Source: Streptomyces kronopolitis
GTDB taxonomy: Bacteria; Actinomycetota; Actinomycetes; Streptomycetales; Streptomycetaceae
Length of the DNA: 64,000 nt
Assembly: GCF_014646275.1 (NCBI RefSeq)
Contig: NZ_BMND01000001.1
Coordinates: forward strand, 62,001 to 126,000
Direction of reading: 5' to 3'
The position numbers and the translations under genes were made by a program. Positions within the stretch are counted from its first letter, which is position 1, and each line of letters opens with the position of its first letter. This document shows, one piece after another, positions 43,577 to 53,199 of this stretch. A model generated the notes under the pieces. The model was not told the origin of the DNA. It saw only the letters and a list, made by a program, of their open reading frames with translations, and ran no database searches.

Positions 43577-45922
43577 GTGCCCCCTTCGCGTCTGCCGCGC
43601 AGCATCCTGCTGGCCGCGTGCCTCGCGGCGACCCTCGCCCTGCCCACCGTCCAGCCGGCCCGGGCCGCCGCACCCCACCCGTCCACCGCCCCCGCACGAC
43701 CGCACCCGGCGCAACCCGCCGCACCCCGGCAGTCAGCCGCCTCCGCCAACCCCTTCGACCAGGTCCAGCGCCTCGCCAAGGCACCCGAGTTCATCGCCGC
43801 GGCCGCCCCGGCTCCCCGCTCCCTGGTCGGCAAGGGCGGCATCCCGGGCCCGCAGACCAAGCCGCCCACCGCGCCGCACCGGGAGAGATCCGCGGTCGCG
43901 CCCTGCACCCTCGACGGCATCACCGGCCTCGGTCCCGAGCAGTTCGCGGACTTCCTCGCCGACCCGGCCGTCACCGTCGACGACTGCCTGCGCAGCCTCC
44001 TGTGGACCTGGGACCCCCGGCTCGTCCCCGTCATGTCCGACGCCCACGTCCAGGCCGTGGCGCGCCGGATCAGCGGCCTGGCCGCCGCCCACGACGGCAA
44101 GAACACCAGCCACCTGTACGAGATGTTCACGTATCTGCACGCGGTGGCCTACCAGGACTTCTCGCACGACGAGATCGACACCACCGACGCGCCCACCGTC
44201 GACGCCGTACGGCGCGCGGTCGACGCCTTCGGCGGCGCGGCCCGCACCTTCGACGTCACCCGCACCAACGCCGACACCCTGCGTGAGGCCCTGTACGCCG
44301 CCAGCGCCCCGGGGCTGCGGCAGCACCAACTCGACCTGATCCAGCGGGTCCTGGCCACCATGGACCCGGCGCACACCGCCACCCAGAAGGACCAGTCCTG
44401 GGGCAACGCCGCCCTCGCCGCGCTCTCCGTGAACTACCTGGGGGTCTACCCCGGCAACAAGGACACCGCGTTCCAGTACGCGGCCGCCACCGACCCCGAC
44501 TACCGGGCCGCCTTCAAGGCCTTCGCCCAGTACACCCACCTCAAGGACACACCCAACGCCTGGGTCGTGCGCGACGCGCTCGGGGAGTACGGCCGCTTCG
44601 GCGAGATCGCCTCCCTCAAGAAGGCCGTCATCGCCGACCTCGGCACGCTCCTCGGCACCACCGTGCGCAACTTCGGCGACGGCAGCGAACCCTGGGCCAA
44701 GGTCGCGAGCTGGCTGACCTACTTCAACGCCTGCCAGCAGTACCACGTGTGCAAGGACGACATCGAGAAGCGGATCTTCCCGCAGACCTACACCTACGAC
44801 AACGGCGGCATCAAGGTCCGCACCGCCCTCGACCGCTCCGTCGTCGACCAGCTCTACTATGCGTCCAAGCAGGTCAAGGCGCAGTTCCACCGGGTGCTCG
44901 GCACCGAGACGCCGCTGGCCGGCGACCCCAACACCACGCTCACCATCGTGCTGTACGCCTCACGCCACGACTACGAGGTCTACCACCCGCTGCTCACCGG
45001 CATGGGCACCAACAACGGCGGCGTCTACATAGAGCAGGGCGCGACGTTCTACACCTACCAGCGCCGCGTCCCCCAGGACTCCACCCTCACCCTCGAAGAG
45101 CTCTTCCGCCACGAGTACGTCCACTACCTCAACGGCCGCTTCGCCGTGCCCGGTTCCTTCGGCGAGGGCCCCTGGTACGAGGGCGACCGCACCACCGCCA
45201 TGGACGAGGGCAGCGCCGAGTTCTTCGACGGCTCGACCCGCGACCAGGGCATCGCCGTGCGCAAGTCCCTGGTCCGCGACATCATCGCGGACACCTCCGG
45301 CGGCACCCCGCGCATGACCATCGACCAGATGCTGCACGCGACCTACGACAAGGACGGCTTCCGGTTCTACTCCTACGCCGGGACCTTCTTCGAGTTCCTG
45401 TGGCGCGCGCATCCGGCGCTGCTCCAGGAGATGTACCGGCACCTGCGGGACGACGACCCGGCCGCGTTCGACGGCTGGCGCAACCGCATGGGCGCCGACG
45501 CGGGACTCCAGCAGGAGTACAACGCCTTCCTCGACACCCAGATCGCCCACCTCGACGACCTCTACGTCCCGGACACCACGTTCACCCCCAACGCCGCGCT
45601 GAAGTACGCCACCCCCGACGAGGTCCGCGGGGCCTTCGCCGCCGCCACCGTCAACACGCCCACCTGCAAGGATGAGGGCGACCCCGGCATGGGCCGCTTC
45701 CTGTGCACCGGCCGGATCACCGCCAACCTCACCAACTCGGCCAGCCCCGACCAGGTCTTCAAGGACATGGCCGGCACCGTCGACTACTTCATCCTCGAAC
45801 GCACCAAGCCCGCCGGGAACAACTTCGCCGACATGAACTGCGACTTCGGGCCCACCGACATCTGGTCCTCGGGCCGGGCCGGCAGTGCCGACTTCAGCTG
45901 CGAGGGGCCGCTGCGACGCTGA
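43577..45922 (+). CDS. Secreted collagenase, peptidase family M9
   Basis: 781 residues from a GTG at 43577 preceded by GGAGG. Signal peptide: basic PSRLPRS, hydrophobic ILLAACLAATLALP, cleavage near ARA-AAP. The M9 catalytic zinc site is His512-Glu513-x-x-His516 (FRHEYVHYLNGRF) with the third ligand Glu544, 32 residues on (TAMDEGSAEFFDG), the spacing of clostridial ColG/ColH. A helical activator domain precedes it (about 90-370). The C-terminus has about 120 residues without an obvious PKD domain. Acts outside the cell to cut triple-helical collagen. An earlier ATG at 43502 falls inside the promoter and is rejected. Confidence 0.93.
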   Translation: MPPSRLPRSILLAACLAATLALPTVQPARAAAPHPSTAPARPHPAQPAAPRQSAASANPFDQVQRLAKAPEFIAAAAPAPRSLVGKGGIPGPQTKPPTAPHRERSAVAPCTLDGITGLGPEQFADFLADPAVTVDDCLRSLLWTWDPRLVPVMSDAHVQAVARRISGLAAAHDGKNTSHLYEMFTYLHAVAYQDFSHDEIDTTDAPTVDAVRRAVDAFGGAARTFDVTRTNADTLREALYAASAPGLRQHQLDLIQRVLATMDPAHTATQKDQSWGNAALAALSVNYLGVYPGNKDTAFQYAAATDPDYRAAFKAFAQYTHLKDTPNAWVVRDALGEYGRFGEIASLKKAVIADLGTLLGTTVRNFGDGSEPWAKVASWLTYFNACQQYHVCKDDIEKRIFPQTYTYDNGGIKVRTALDRSVVDQLYYASKQVKAQFHRVLGTETPLAGDPNTTLTIVLYASRHDYEVYHPLLTGMGTNNGGVYIEQGATFYTYQRRVPQDSTLTLEELFRHEYVHYLNGRFAVPGSFGEGPWYEGDRTTAMDEGSAEFFDGSTRDQGIAVRKSLVRDIIADTSGGTPRMTIDQMLHATYDKDGFRFYSYAGTFFEFLWRAHPALLQEMYRHLRDDDPAAFDGWRNRMGADAGLQQEYNAFLDTQIAHLDDLYVPDTTFTPNAALKYATPDEVRGAFAAATVNTPTCKDEGDPGMGRFLCTGRITANLTNSASPDQVFKDMAGTVDYFILERTKPAGNNFADMNCDFGPTDIWSSGRAGSADFSCEGPLRR

Positions 45923-45940
45923 CGGCGCCCGCGCGCCCGA

Positions 45941-45979
45941 TGGTGGCACGGCTCGTCCGCCGTCCGAGCCGTGCCACCA
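45941..45979. terminator. 15-bp hairpin between convergent genes
   Basis: TGGTGGCACGGCTCG (45941-45955) pairs perfectly with 45965-45979 around a 9-base loop, between the collagenase stop (45922) and the GH65 stop (46017, minus). Confidence 0.78.
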
Positions 45980-46016
45980 CCCCCGCCGCCCGCGGCCGTC
46001 CGTCCCGCTCCCCGCG

Positions 46017-48422
46017 TCAGGGGTCCTCGGGCAGGTCCAGCCGGCGGGACGTGCCGGGGGCCAGCGCGAACGAGCGGTCGCGCAGCCGCACCCGCACCGG
46101 TGGGCACTCGGAGGCCGGGACCGCGATCCGCACCTGCTCGGCACGGATCCGCAGATCGATGTCCCAGTGGCGGCGGTAGCGGATGCGCACCCCGAACTTC
46201 GACAGCTCGCGCAGCGGCGCCGGGTCGAGCCACAGGGCCTGGTCGCGGGTCTCCAGGCCGGTCATGCCGCGCTGCACGAAATCCAGCGTGCCGGCCATCG
46301 CCCCCAGGTGGATGCCCTCCGCGGTGGTGCCGCCCTGGACGTCCGCCACGTCCCCGGTCAGCGCCTCCTCGCAGTACGTCCAGGCGTCCGGACGGTGGAC
46401 CCGGGCCAGCACCCAGGCGTGGACCAGGGCGCTGAGCGTGGAGCCGTGGCTGGTGCGGTGCAGATAGTGGTCCACGGTGGCGTGCCAGATATCGTCGTCG
46501 AGCGGGCAGTCCAACAGCCGGAACAGCGAGGCGAGTTCCGCCGGCGAGAACAGATAGCCCAGCATCAGCACATCGGCCTGCTTGGAGGCCTGGTAGCGGT
46601 TGACCGTGTCGCCCTCCGCCTCCAGGATCCGGTCCAGCCGGCGGATGTCGCCGTAGCGCCGCCGGTAGCCCGCCCAGTCGAGTTCGGCCAGCTCCTCGTA
46701 CCCGGCGAACTGGCTGATCACGCCGCGGTGGTAGGGGACATGGAGCCGGTGGGCGATGTCGTCCCAGCGCTCGGGCTCGTCCGGGTCGAGCTGCAGCCGC
46801 TCGTCCAGCTGCCGCCGGGTGGCCTCGGGCAGGGCCTGGCACAGCTCGCGGGCGCGCGACAGCACCCAGGCCGCGGTGACATTGGTGTAGGCGTTGTCGT
46901 CGACCCCCGCCGCGTCGGTTCCCGGATAGGCGTCGTGGTACTCGTCGGGGCCGACGACCCCGCGGATCCGGTACCGGCTCAGGGCGGCGTCCCACTCCGC
47001 GGCCGACGCCCAGAAGCGGGCGATCTGCACGAGCATCTCCGCGCCCCGGGTATGCAGGAACTCCGTGTCGCCGCTGGCCTGTCCGTACTGCCACACGTTG
47101 TACGCGATCGCCGAGCCGACGTGGTGCTGGAGCCGGGAGCGGTCGGGCAGCCAGTGCCCCGAACGCGGGTTGAGGTGCAACTGCTGGGTCTCCTCCCGGC
47201 CGTCGCCGGCGCTCTGCCACGGGTACATCGCCCCGCCGCGGCCGGCCTCCCGTGCCGCGTGGCAGGCGGCGGGCAGCCGTCGGTAGCGGTAGTCGAGCAG
47301 GGCACGGGAGACCTGCGGCAGATGCAGGTTCAAGAACGGCAGCACGAACAGCTCGTCCCAGAAGACGTGCCCGCGGTAGGCCTCCCCGTGCAGTCCCCGG
47401 GCCGGCACCCCCACGTCCAGCTCCGCGGTGTGCGGGGAGAGCGTCTGCAGCAGATGGAACAGGTGCAGCCGCAGGATGGCGCCGGCCTCCCCGGGAACCT
47501 CCAGCCGGGCCTGGCGCCACAGGGCGTCCCAGGCCCGGCGGTGCGAGGCCCGCAGCTGGCGGAAGTGCGGGGCCAGGGCCACCGCGTCCACCGCGGCATG
47601 CAGCGGGCTGTCGATCGCCGGGTCGCGGGAGGTGTACAGCGACACCGTCTTCTCCACGACCGCGGGGGTGCCGGCGATGACGGGCAGCACCAGCGCGTGG
47701 AAGGCCCGCAGGGCGGAGAGCTGCGGCCGGGGCATCCCGTCGCGGCCGGCCGAGGCGCGGGTCCGGGCGGCCAGCGCGATCCGGATGTCCGAGTCGAGGG
47801 TCCGGCAGCTCAGCCACACCGTGTCCGGCCGCTCGTCACCGGTCTCCCAGCCCGTCAGATGCTGGTCGGCCAGGTCGCGGTAGCGCGCGATCCCGGCGTT
47901 GCGGACCGCGCCGTCGATCCCCGACTCCACCTCCACCGCCCCCGACCAGCCGTCCGCGGTGAAACACGTACGCAGCGCGGCCAGATGGGGTTCTCCCATG
48001 TGCACCAGCCGGCACTGCTCCACGCACAGCCGCCGCCCGGCCTCGTCCTCGTAGGCCGACCAGCGGGTCAGGGTGCCGTGCCGCAGGTCCAGGGTCTGCC
48101 GGTGCTCCGTCAGAAAGGGGTGGTCGGGGGAGAGCCAGGGGCCTGGGGCCGAGCCGGCGGGACAGATCCGGTAGCGCAGCGGGAGCCAGTTGGGCAGGTT
48201 GACCATGTCCTCGTTCTCGACGGTGTGGCCGTCGACGGTGGAGGTGAGGCGGTTGTAGCAGCCGGCGGCGTAGGTGCCCGGGTAGTGCGCCGGGCCGCCG
48301 AGCACCTCGGACGCCGCACCGCGGGTGGCGAAGTAGCCGTTGCCGAGCACGCAGAGCGATTCCCGCAGCCGCTCCGTGCCCGCGTCGTACCCCTCGTACG
48401 ACCAGGCCCAGGCGCGCGTCAC
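46017..48422 (-). CDS. Glycoside hydrolase family 65 disaccharide phosphorylase
   Basis: 801 residues from a GTG at 48422 that overlaps the HAD gene stop (GTGA). N-terminal beta-sandwich (ESLCVLGNGYFATRGAASE), then the (alpha/alpha)6 barrel with catalytic acid Glu494 (GVVGPDEYHDAYPG) and the phosphate-binding HRTSHGSTLS segment. C-terminal sheet ends in RRLDLPEDP. GH65 enzymes phosphorolyse maltose, trehalose, kojibiose or nigerose to beta-glucose-1-phosphate. The co-translated beta-phosphoglucomutase fits exactly; which disaccharide is not readable. Confidence 0.92.
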   Translation of the reverse strand: MTRAWAWSYEGYDAGTERLRESLCVLGNGYFATRGAASEVLGGPAHYPGTYAAGCYNRLTSTVDGHTVENEDMVNLPNWLPLRYRICPAGSAPGPWLSPDHPFLTEHRQTLDLRHGTLTRWSAYEDEAGRRLCVEQCRLVHMGEPHLAALRTCFTADGWSGAVEVESGIDGAVRNAGIARYRDLADQHLTGWETGDERPDTVWLSCRTLDSDIRIALAARTRASAGRDGMPRPQLSALRAFHALVLPVIAGTPAVVEKTVSLYTSRDPAIDSPLHAAVDAVALAPHFRQLRASHRRAWDALWRQARLEVPGEAGAILRLHLFHLLQTLSPHTAELDVGVPARGLHGEAYRGHVFWDELFVLPFLNLHLPQVSRALLDYRYRRLPAACHAAREAGRGGAMYPWQSAGDGREETQQLHLNPRSGHWLPDRSRLQHHVGSAIAYNVWQYGQASGDTEFLHTRGAEMLVQIARFWASAAEWDAALSRYRIRGVVGPDEYHDAYPGTDAAGVDDNAYTNVTAAWVLSRARELCQALPEATRRQLDERLQLDPDEPERWDDIAHRLHVPYHRGVISQFAGYEELAELDWAGYRRRYGDIRRLDRILEAEGDTVNRYQASKQADVLMLGYLFSPAELASLFRLLDCPLDDDIWHATVDHYLHRTSHGSTLSALVHAWVLARVHRPDAWTYCEEALTGDVADVQGGTTAEGIHLGAMAGTLDFVQRGMTGLETRDQALWLDPAPLRELSKFGVRIRYRRHWDIDLRIRAEQVRIAVPASECPPVRVRLRDRSFALAPGTSRRLDLPEDP

Positions 48423-49183
48423 CCGCCCTCCCCGGGCAGCAGCAGCTCGCCGGGGTCGGACACCACCACATCGGCGCCGCGCCGGCGCAGCGCGGCGGCG
48501 CTGTGCGGTCCGGCCGTCCGGTCCACGCCCACCACCAGCCCGAACCCGCCGCGCCGGCCGGCCTCGACCCCGGCCAGGGCGTCCTCCACCACGGCGGTGT
48601 CCTGGGCCGGGACCCCGAGCCGGCGGGCCGCCTCCACGAAGAGCGCCGGGTCGGGTTTGCCCGGCAGCCCCAGCCGGTGCGCCTCGTTGCCGTCCACCAC
48701 GGTGCGGAAGAGCGGGAGCACATCGGCCGCGGTGAGCAGCTCGGTGGCATGGCGGGACGCGGAGACCGCGGCGCACGGCACCCCCAGGTCCCGCAGCACG
48801 TGCAGCAGGCGCACGGTGCCGGGCCAGGTGGCGACGGGACGGGCCCGCAGCCGCGCGGTGAACAGCTCGTCCTTGCGGGCCGCGACGGCGCGCACGGTGG
48901 CCGTGCCCGGGGCGTCGTCCACGTCACCGAGCGGCAGCTCCAGGCCCCGCGCGCGCAGGAACTCCGCCGCCCCGTCCTCCCGCGCGCGGCCGTCGACGTG
49001 GCGCAGATAGTCGTCCACCGGATCGAAGGGGCGCTGCCCGCCCGCGGCCGACAGACAGGCGTCGAAGGCGTCCTTCCAGGCCGCGGCGTGTACCGCGGCG
49101 GAGTCGGTGATGACCCCGTCGGTGTCGAAGACCACGGCCCGCAGCGAGCGCAGCGGCGCTGCCAGGGACGGCGCACCGGTCAT
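48419..49183 (-). CDS. pgmB: Beta-phosphoglucomutase (HAD superfamily)
   Basis: 254 residues. HAD motif I FDTDGVITDS (nucleophile and acid Asp), cap domain with DYLRHVDGRAREDGAAEFL, motif II SAS, motif III GKPDPALF and motif IV VVEDALAGVEAG. Converts beta-glucose-1-phosphate to glucose-6-phosphate. First gene of the operon with the GH65 phosphorylase. The Shine-Dalgarno sequence before the ATG at 49183 is weak. Confidence 0.92.
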   Translation of the reverse strand: MTGAPSLAAPLRSLRAVVFDTDGVITDSAAVHAAAWKDAFDACLSAAGGQRPFDPVDDYLRHVDGRAREDGAAEFLRARGLELPLGDVDDAPGTATVRAVAARKDELFTARLRARPVATWPGTVRLLHVLRDLGVPCAAVSASRHATELLTAADVLPLFRTVVDGNEAHRLGLPGKPDPALFVEAARRLGVPAQDTAVVEDALAGVEAGRRGGFGLVVGVDRTAGPHSAAALRRRGADVVVSDPGELLLPGEGG

Positions 49184-49288
49184 GGTGACGGTTCCGTTCG
49201 TCGCAGTGTCCCTTCCATGGCACCACGGCTCCCGGCCGGGGGCGCGCCGCAGGCCCCGCAGCCGTCCCGGCGGCGCCTCCGCCGTGCG

Positions 49289-49864
49289 TCACGCCGCGGG
49301 CTGCCCCCACCGGGGGTCCTCGGCCGCCCACTCCCGCTCCCACTGGGCGTAGCGACGGCGGTTCAGCAGGGCGTGGCCGGCGCGCTCGGCGCCCAGGAGC
49401 AGCAGACCGGCCGAGGTCCCGGTCACCGTGCCGACCGCGATGCTCTCGCCGGAGGTCCGGCTCCCGGTGGCGGGGTCGCGGATCAGCGCCCCGTGCCGGT
49501 CGAGCCAGGCGGTCGTCCGGTCGCCGGCCCGCAGGTCCGGCGCCACCGCCGTCGGCCCCGTCCGGACCCGGCCGTCGGCGGCCGTCCAGCGGACCGTGGC
49601 GTGGGTGCGGATGCCGAGGCCACCGGTGAGGTCCGCCCCGATGCGGGCCGGCGGGTCCTCGGCCAGCACCGCGGCGACGGCGTGCCGGCCCTGCTGGTGC
49701 CGGCTCGCGTCGGCGTCCACGGCGTGGCCGGCCGCGAGCCCGGCGGCCGGTGCGCCCACCACGATCAGCACGCCGGTGACCAGCGCCAGCCAGGCCTCCG
49801 CCACATCCGAGCGCCGCCGCAGCGGACCGCGCCGCCACGGCCGGAGCAATGCGCTGAGAGTCAT
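49289..49864 (-). CDS. Rv1733c-like membrane protein
   Basis: 191 residues. Basic N-terminus, one helix at about 25-50 (AWLALVTGVLIVVGAPAAGL), an extracytoplasmic domain with VRWTAADGRVRTG and TTAWLDRHGALI repeats, and a second helix near 150 (AVGTVTGTSAGLLLLGA). This matches Rv1733c, a DosR-regulon membrane protein, and its Streptomyces relatives, as far as I can judge. Start ATG at 49864; the frame extends further without sense. Its place beside Usp, PPK2 and DUF1876 genes fits a dormancy group. Confidence 0.8.
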   Translation of the reverse strand: MTLSALLRPWRRGPLRRRSDVAEAWLALVTGVLIVVGAPAAGLAAGHAVDADASRHQQGRHAVAAVLAEDPPARIGADLTGGLGIRTHATVRWTAADGRVRTGPTAVAPDLRAGDRTTAWLDRHGALIRDPATGSRTSGESIAVGTVTGTSAGLLLLGAERAGHALLNRRRYAQWEREWAAEDPRWGQPAA

Positions 49865-50063
49865 CACGCACCCCCTGCGTCTCCTTCCAGCGTGGCACGC
49901 CGCGCCCGGCCGCGGGCAGGGGCGGAGCAGCCCTCGACGGGGGCTGCGGGGACGCGGGGCACCGGGCGCCGCCGCCCGGCCGGACCCTGCACACCGCGGG
50001 GCGCGGTGCGACGGTGGCAGTAGGCACAAGGTCTGCGCCGATGCCGGGAAGGAAGTGGCGGCG

Positions 50064-50939
50064 ATGGGGCATCCGCTGGTCGTGGGGCTCGACGGATCCG
50101 ACTCCGCCTTCCGGTCACTGGACTGGGCGGTGGACGAGGCGGCCCGCCACGGACTCCCGCTGAGGATCGTGCACGCCTCCAGCTGGGAGCACTACGAGGG
50201 CGCCGCGCCCGCCCAGGACCCCGAGCGCCCCGGCGAGCAGGTCTTCGAGGAGGCCGTGGTGGCCTCCGCCGCCGAGCACGCCGGCCTGCGGAACGCGGCC
50301 CTCAAGATCACCGCCGAGGTGCTGCCCGGCGACCCGGTCACCACCCTGCTCAACGAGGCACTCCACGCGTCGACGCTGGTCCTGGGCTCACGGGGGCACG
50401 GCGAGTTCACCGGACTGCTGCTCGGCTCGGTCGGCCTGACGGTCGCGGCCCGCGCCAAGTGCCCGGTGATCGTGGTGCGCGGTGACGCCGCCGGACTCGC
50501 CGGCAGCCACGGGCGCATCCTCGTCGGGGTCGACGACCCGGCCGCGGCCGCCCCGGCCGTCCGCTTCGCCTTCCGCGAGGCCGAGGCCCGCAACTGCACC
50601 CTCCTGGCCGTCTGCGCCTGGCCGCTGCCCGTCCACGGGACCGACGACGCCCCGCTCGCCGCCGGGAACCCCCGGCACGTCCAGGAGGCGCGGGCGGCGG
50701 AGCTGCTCGACGAGGCGCTGGCGGAGGCGGCCGGCGAGCACCCGGAGGTGCGGGTGCGCCGCGCCACCGTCGAGGGACCCGCCCACAAGGTGCTGGTCCA
50801 CCGCGCCGCCGCCGCGGATCTGCTGGTGGTGGGGGTGCAGCGGCGGCACGGCCACTTCGGGGTCCAGCCCGGCCGGGTCGCGCACCACGCGCTGTGCCAT
50901 GCCGACTGCCCCGTGGCGGTCGTCCCCAGCCACCCGTGA
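50064..50939 (+). CDS. Universal stress protein, tandem Usp domains
   Basis: 291 residues, two Usp domains. Domain 1 opens with LVVGLDGSDSAFRSLDWAVD and closes with the ATP-type loop GSRGHGEFTGLLLGSVG. Domain 2 opens with ILVGVDDPAAAAPAVRFAF; its GVQRRHGHFGVQPGRV loop is degenerate. Double Usp proteins bind ATP and are typical of the hypoxia/dormancy regulons of actinobacteria. GGAAGGAAG precedes the ATG. The gene ends 8 bp from the convergent PPK2 stop. Confidence 0.9.
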   Translation: MGHPLVVGLDGSDSAFRSLDWAVDEAARHGLPLRIVHASSWEHYEGAAPAQDPERPGEQVFEEAVVASAAEHAGLRNAALKITAEVLPGDPVTTLLNEALHASTLVLGSRGHGEFTGLLLGSVGLTVAARAKCPVIVVRGDAAGLAGSHGRILVGVDDPAAAAPAVRFAFREAEARNCTLLAVCAWPLPVHGTDDAPLAAGNPRHVQEARAAELLDEALAEAAGEHPEVRVRRATVEGPAHKVLVHRAAAADLLVVGVQRRHGHFGVQPGRVAHHALCHADCPVAVVPSHP

Positions 50940-50947
50940 CGCCCGTT

Positions 50948-51766
50948 TCACGGCTCCAGCCGGGCCGCGTGATCGGGCACATACGTCTGGAGGTCCCGGG
51001 GCGGCCGCTGATAGCCGGTGGCCGCCGGCCGCGCCGGGATGTCCAGCGCCGGCGGGGCGATCTCGTGGTACGGCACGGTCGCCAGCAGATGGGCGATCAT
51101 GTTCAGCCGGGCCCGCCGCTTGTCGTCGCTCTCGACGACGTACCAGGGCGACTCCGCGATGTCGGTGTGCACGAACATCTCGTCCTTGGCCCGCGAGTAC
51201 TCCTCCCAGCGGGTCAGCGACTCCAGATCCATGGGGGAGAGCTTCCAGCGCCGTGCCGGGTCCTCCAGCCGCCGCCGGAAGCGCTGCTCCTGCACCTCGT
51301 CACTCACCGAGAACCAGTACTTGCGCAGCAGAATCCCGTCCTCCACCAGCATCCGCTCGAAGACCGGGCACTGGCGCAGGAACCGCTGGTGCTCGGCCGG
51401 CGTGCAGAACCCCATGACCCGCTCGACACCGGCCCGGTTGTACCAACTCCGGTCGAACAGCACCATCTCGCCCGCCGCCGGGAGGTGCTCCGCATAGCGC
51501 TGGAAGTACCACTGGGTGCGCTCCCGCTCGGTGGGCCGCGGCAGCGCCACGATCCGCGCCACCCGGGGGTTGAGGTACTCCGTGACCCGCTTGATCGTGC
51601 TGCCCTTGCCGGCCGCGTCCCGCCCCTCGAAGACCACCACCAGCCGGGCGCCCTCGACGCGTACCCACTCCTGGAGCCTGACGAGTTCCGTCTGGAGCCG
51701 GCGCAGCTCGTGCTCGTAGAGCGACCGTGACAGCTTCCCGGAACCGTTGCCGCGTTTGTCCGCCAT
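50948..51766 (-). CDS. ppk2: Polyphosphate kinase 2
   Basis: 272 residues. Walker A EGRDAAGKGSTIKR (47-60), lid and Walker B region EMVLFDRSWYNRAGVERVMG, then LRKYWFSVSDEVQEQRFRRR. PPK2 moves phosphate between polyphosphate and nucleotides, allowing nucleotide charging in energy-poor cells. Follows nicotinate phosphoribosyltransferase by 27 nt in the same direction, within a stress/dormancy-like group. Confidence 0.95.
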   Translation of the reverse strand: MADKRGNGSGKLSRSLYEHELRRLQTELVRLQEWVRVEGARLVVVFEGRDAAGKGSTIKRVTEYLNPRVARIVALPRPTERERTQWYFQRYAEHLPAAGEMVLFDRSWYNRAGVERVMGFCTPAEHQRFLRQCPVFERMLVEDGILLRKYWFSVSDEVQEQRFRRRLEDPARRWKLSPMDLESLTRWEEYSRAKDEMFVHTDIAESPWYVVESDDKRRARLNMIAHLLATVPYHEIAPPALDIPARPAATGYQRPPRDLQTYVPDHAARLEP

Positions 51767-51793
51767 GCCACGACGTTACGGGAGCGGGCCGGC

Positions 51794-53140
51794 TCAGGCG
51801 CGCGTGCTGAACGGGGCCAGTACCTCCCGCTCGATCCGCCGCCGGACGCGCTCGGTCAGGGTGGCGAGCCGCCCGGACAGCTGCGCCCGCGCGGCGTGCG
51901 GCGCCCGGATGTGCCGGGCGGTGGCGGGCAGCTCGGCGAGATCGGCCACGGCGCGCCGCCGGGCGTCGGCCAGCCGGCCGCGCGCCGTGCTGCGCTGCCC
52001 GTCGCGCATCAGCGTCTGCAGGAGCGGCGCGCTGCCGACCGGGGGCGGCTCGTCGGCCAGGGCGATCACGTCGTGGCAGCCGGGGCGGCGGAAGACCTGC
52101 TTGCGGCCCGGTGTGCTGGTCTTCGCCGCGGACAGCTTCATCACCGGCCGCCCGTCGTAGGCGACCAGCTTGTACGCCGAGTCCAGCGAGGGCGCGTCCG
52201 CGCTCACCCCGACCCGGGTGCCCACCGCGTAGACATCGATCGGCGCACCCGCACGCCGCAGGTCGTGCACGGCGTATTCGTCCAGCCCGCCGCTGGCCAC
52301 GATGCGGACCTGCGGAAGCCCCGCGGTGTCGAGGATCGCCCGGGCCCGGCGGGCGAGTCGCGCGAGGTCCCCGCTGTCCAGCCGGATGGCCGAGCCGTCG
52401 CCGCGCCCCAGCGCGTTGAGCACCCGCGCCGCCGCCGCGACCCCGGACTCGGTGTCATAGGTGTCCACGAGCAGGGTCACCGGGCCGGGGTGGCACAGCG
52501 CGAACGCGGTGAACGCCGCCTCCTCGTCCTCGAACGCCTCGACGTAGGAGTGCGCCATCGTGGCCACCCCCGTCAGGTCCTCGGCGTGCACCGCCGCGAT
52601 GTTGCTGGTGCCCACGAAGCCGGTCATCGCGCTCAGCCGGGCCACCTGGCGGGCGGCCGCCATCCCGTGGGTGCGGCGCGGCGAGAAGTCCACGAGGTCG
52701 CGGCCCTGCGCGGCGATCACGCAGCGCGCGCACTTCGAGGCGATCGTCGTCTGGTGGCTGAGGCTGTTGAGCACGAAGGTCTCCACGAGCTGCGCCTGCG
52801 GCAGCGGAGCGGTGATCTCCAGCAGCGGCTCACCCGCCAGCACCACCCGCCCCTCCGGCACCGCGCGGACCTCGCCGGTGAAGCGCATGCCCAGCAGCGG
52901 CGCCAGCTCCCTCGCCGGCCGTCGCAGCGCCTCGGCGAACACCTCGACCTCCTCGTGCCCGAGGTGGAATCCGGCGAGGAAGTCGAGGACCGTCTCGGCA
53001 CCGGCGGCGATCAGGAAGCCCCGCTCCGGCGGCAGCGTCCGCACGAAGCAGCTGAAGGTCGCCGGCTGCGTCATGCCCTCGCGCAGATACGACAGGGCCA
53101 TGGTCACTTCGTACAGGTCGGTGCTGGTCGCCTCCGACAT
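51794..53140 (-). CDS. pncB: Nicotinate phosphoribosyltransferase
   Basis: 448 residues from the ATG at 53140 with AAGGAG upstream. Family features: STDLYEVTMALSYLREGM, DFSPRRTHG, GTSNIAAVH, the phosphate-binding VASGGLDEYAVHDLRRAG and GVGTRVGVS-type loop (AVGTRVGVSAD). First step of NAD salvage from nicotinic acid. Sits between DUF1876 and PPK2 genes; a second pncB-like gene in a dormancy cluster rather than the housekeeping copy is plausible. Confidence 0.95.
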   Translation of the reverse strand: MSEATSTDLYEVTMALSYLREGMTQPATFSCFVRTLPPERGFLIAAGAETVLDFLAGFHLGHEEVEVFAEALRRPARELAPLLGMRFTGEVRAVPEGRVVLAGEPLLEITAPLPQAQLVETFVLNSLSHQTTIASKCARCVIAAQGRDLVDFSPRRTHGMAAARQVARLSAMTGFVGTSNIAAVHAEDLTGVATMAHSYVEAFEDEEAAFTAFALCHPGPVTLLVDTYDTESGVAAAARVLNALGRGDGSAIRLDSGDLARLARRARAILDTAGLPQVRIVASGGLDEYAVHDLRRAGAPIDVYAVGTRVGVSADAPSLDSAYKLVAYDGRPVMKLSAAKTSTPGRKQVFRRPGCHDVIALADEPPPVGSAPLLQTLMRDGQRSTARGRLADARRRAVADLAELPATARHIRAPHAARAQLSGRLATLTERVRRRIEREVLAPFSTRA

Positions 53141-53199
53141 GGCCGACTCCTTCCGCGGGCGGGCAACCGGTCGCGCGGGGCCCGGTGTCCGCACCGGGC

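Noticed and set aside
49865..50063. Possible DosR/OsdR boxes (GGGAC-rich stretches) near the Usp genes
   Set aside because: GGGAC and GGCAC words occur, but none forms the symmetrical GGGACN4GNCCC-type box closely enough in sequence this rich in GC.
50948..51766. Thymidylate kinase as identity for the P-loop protein
   Set aside because: The GRDAAGKGSTIKR and LFDRSWYNRAGVERVMG motifs and the length fit PPK2, not nucleotide kinases.
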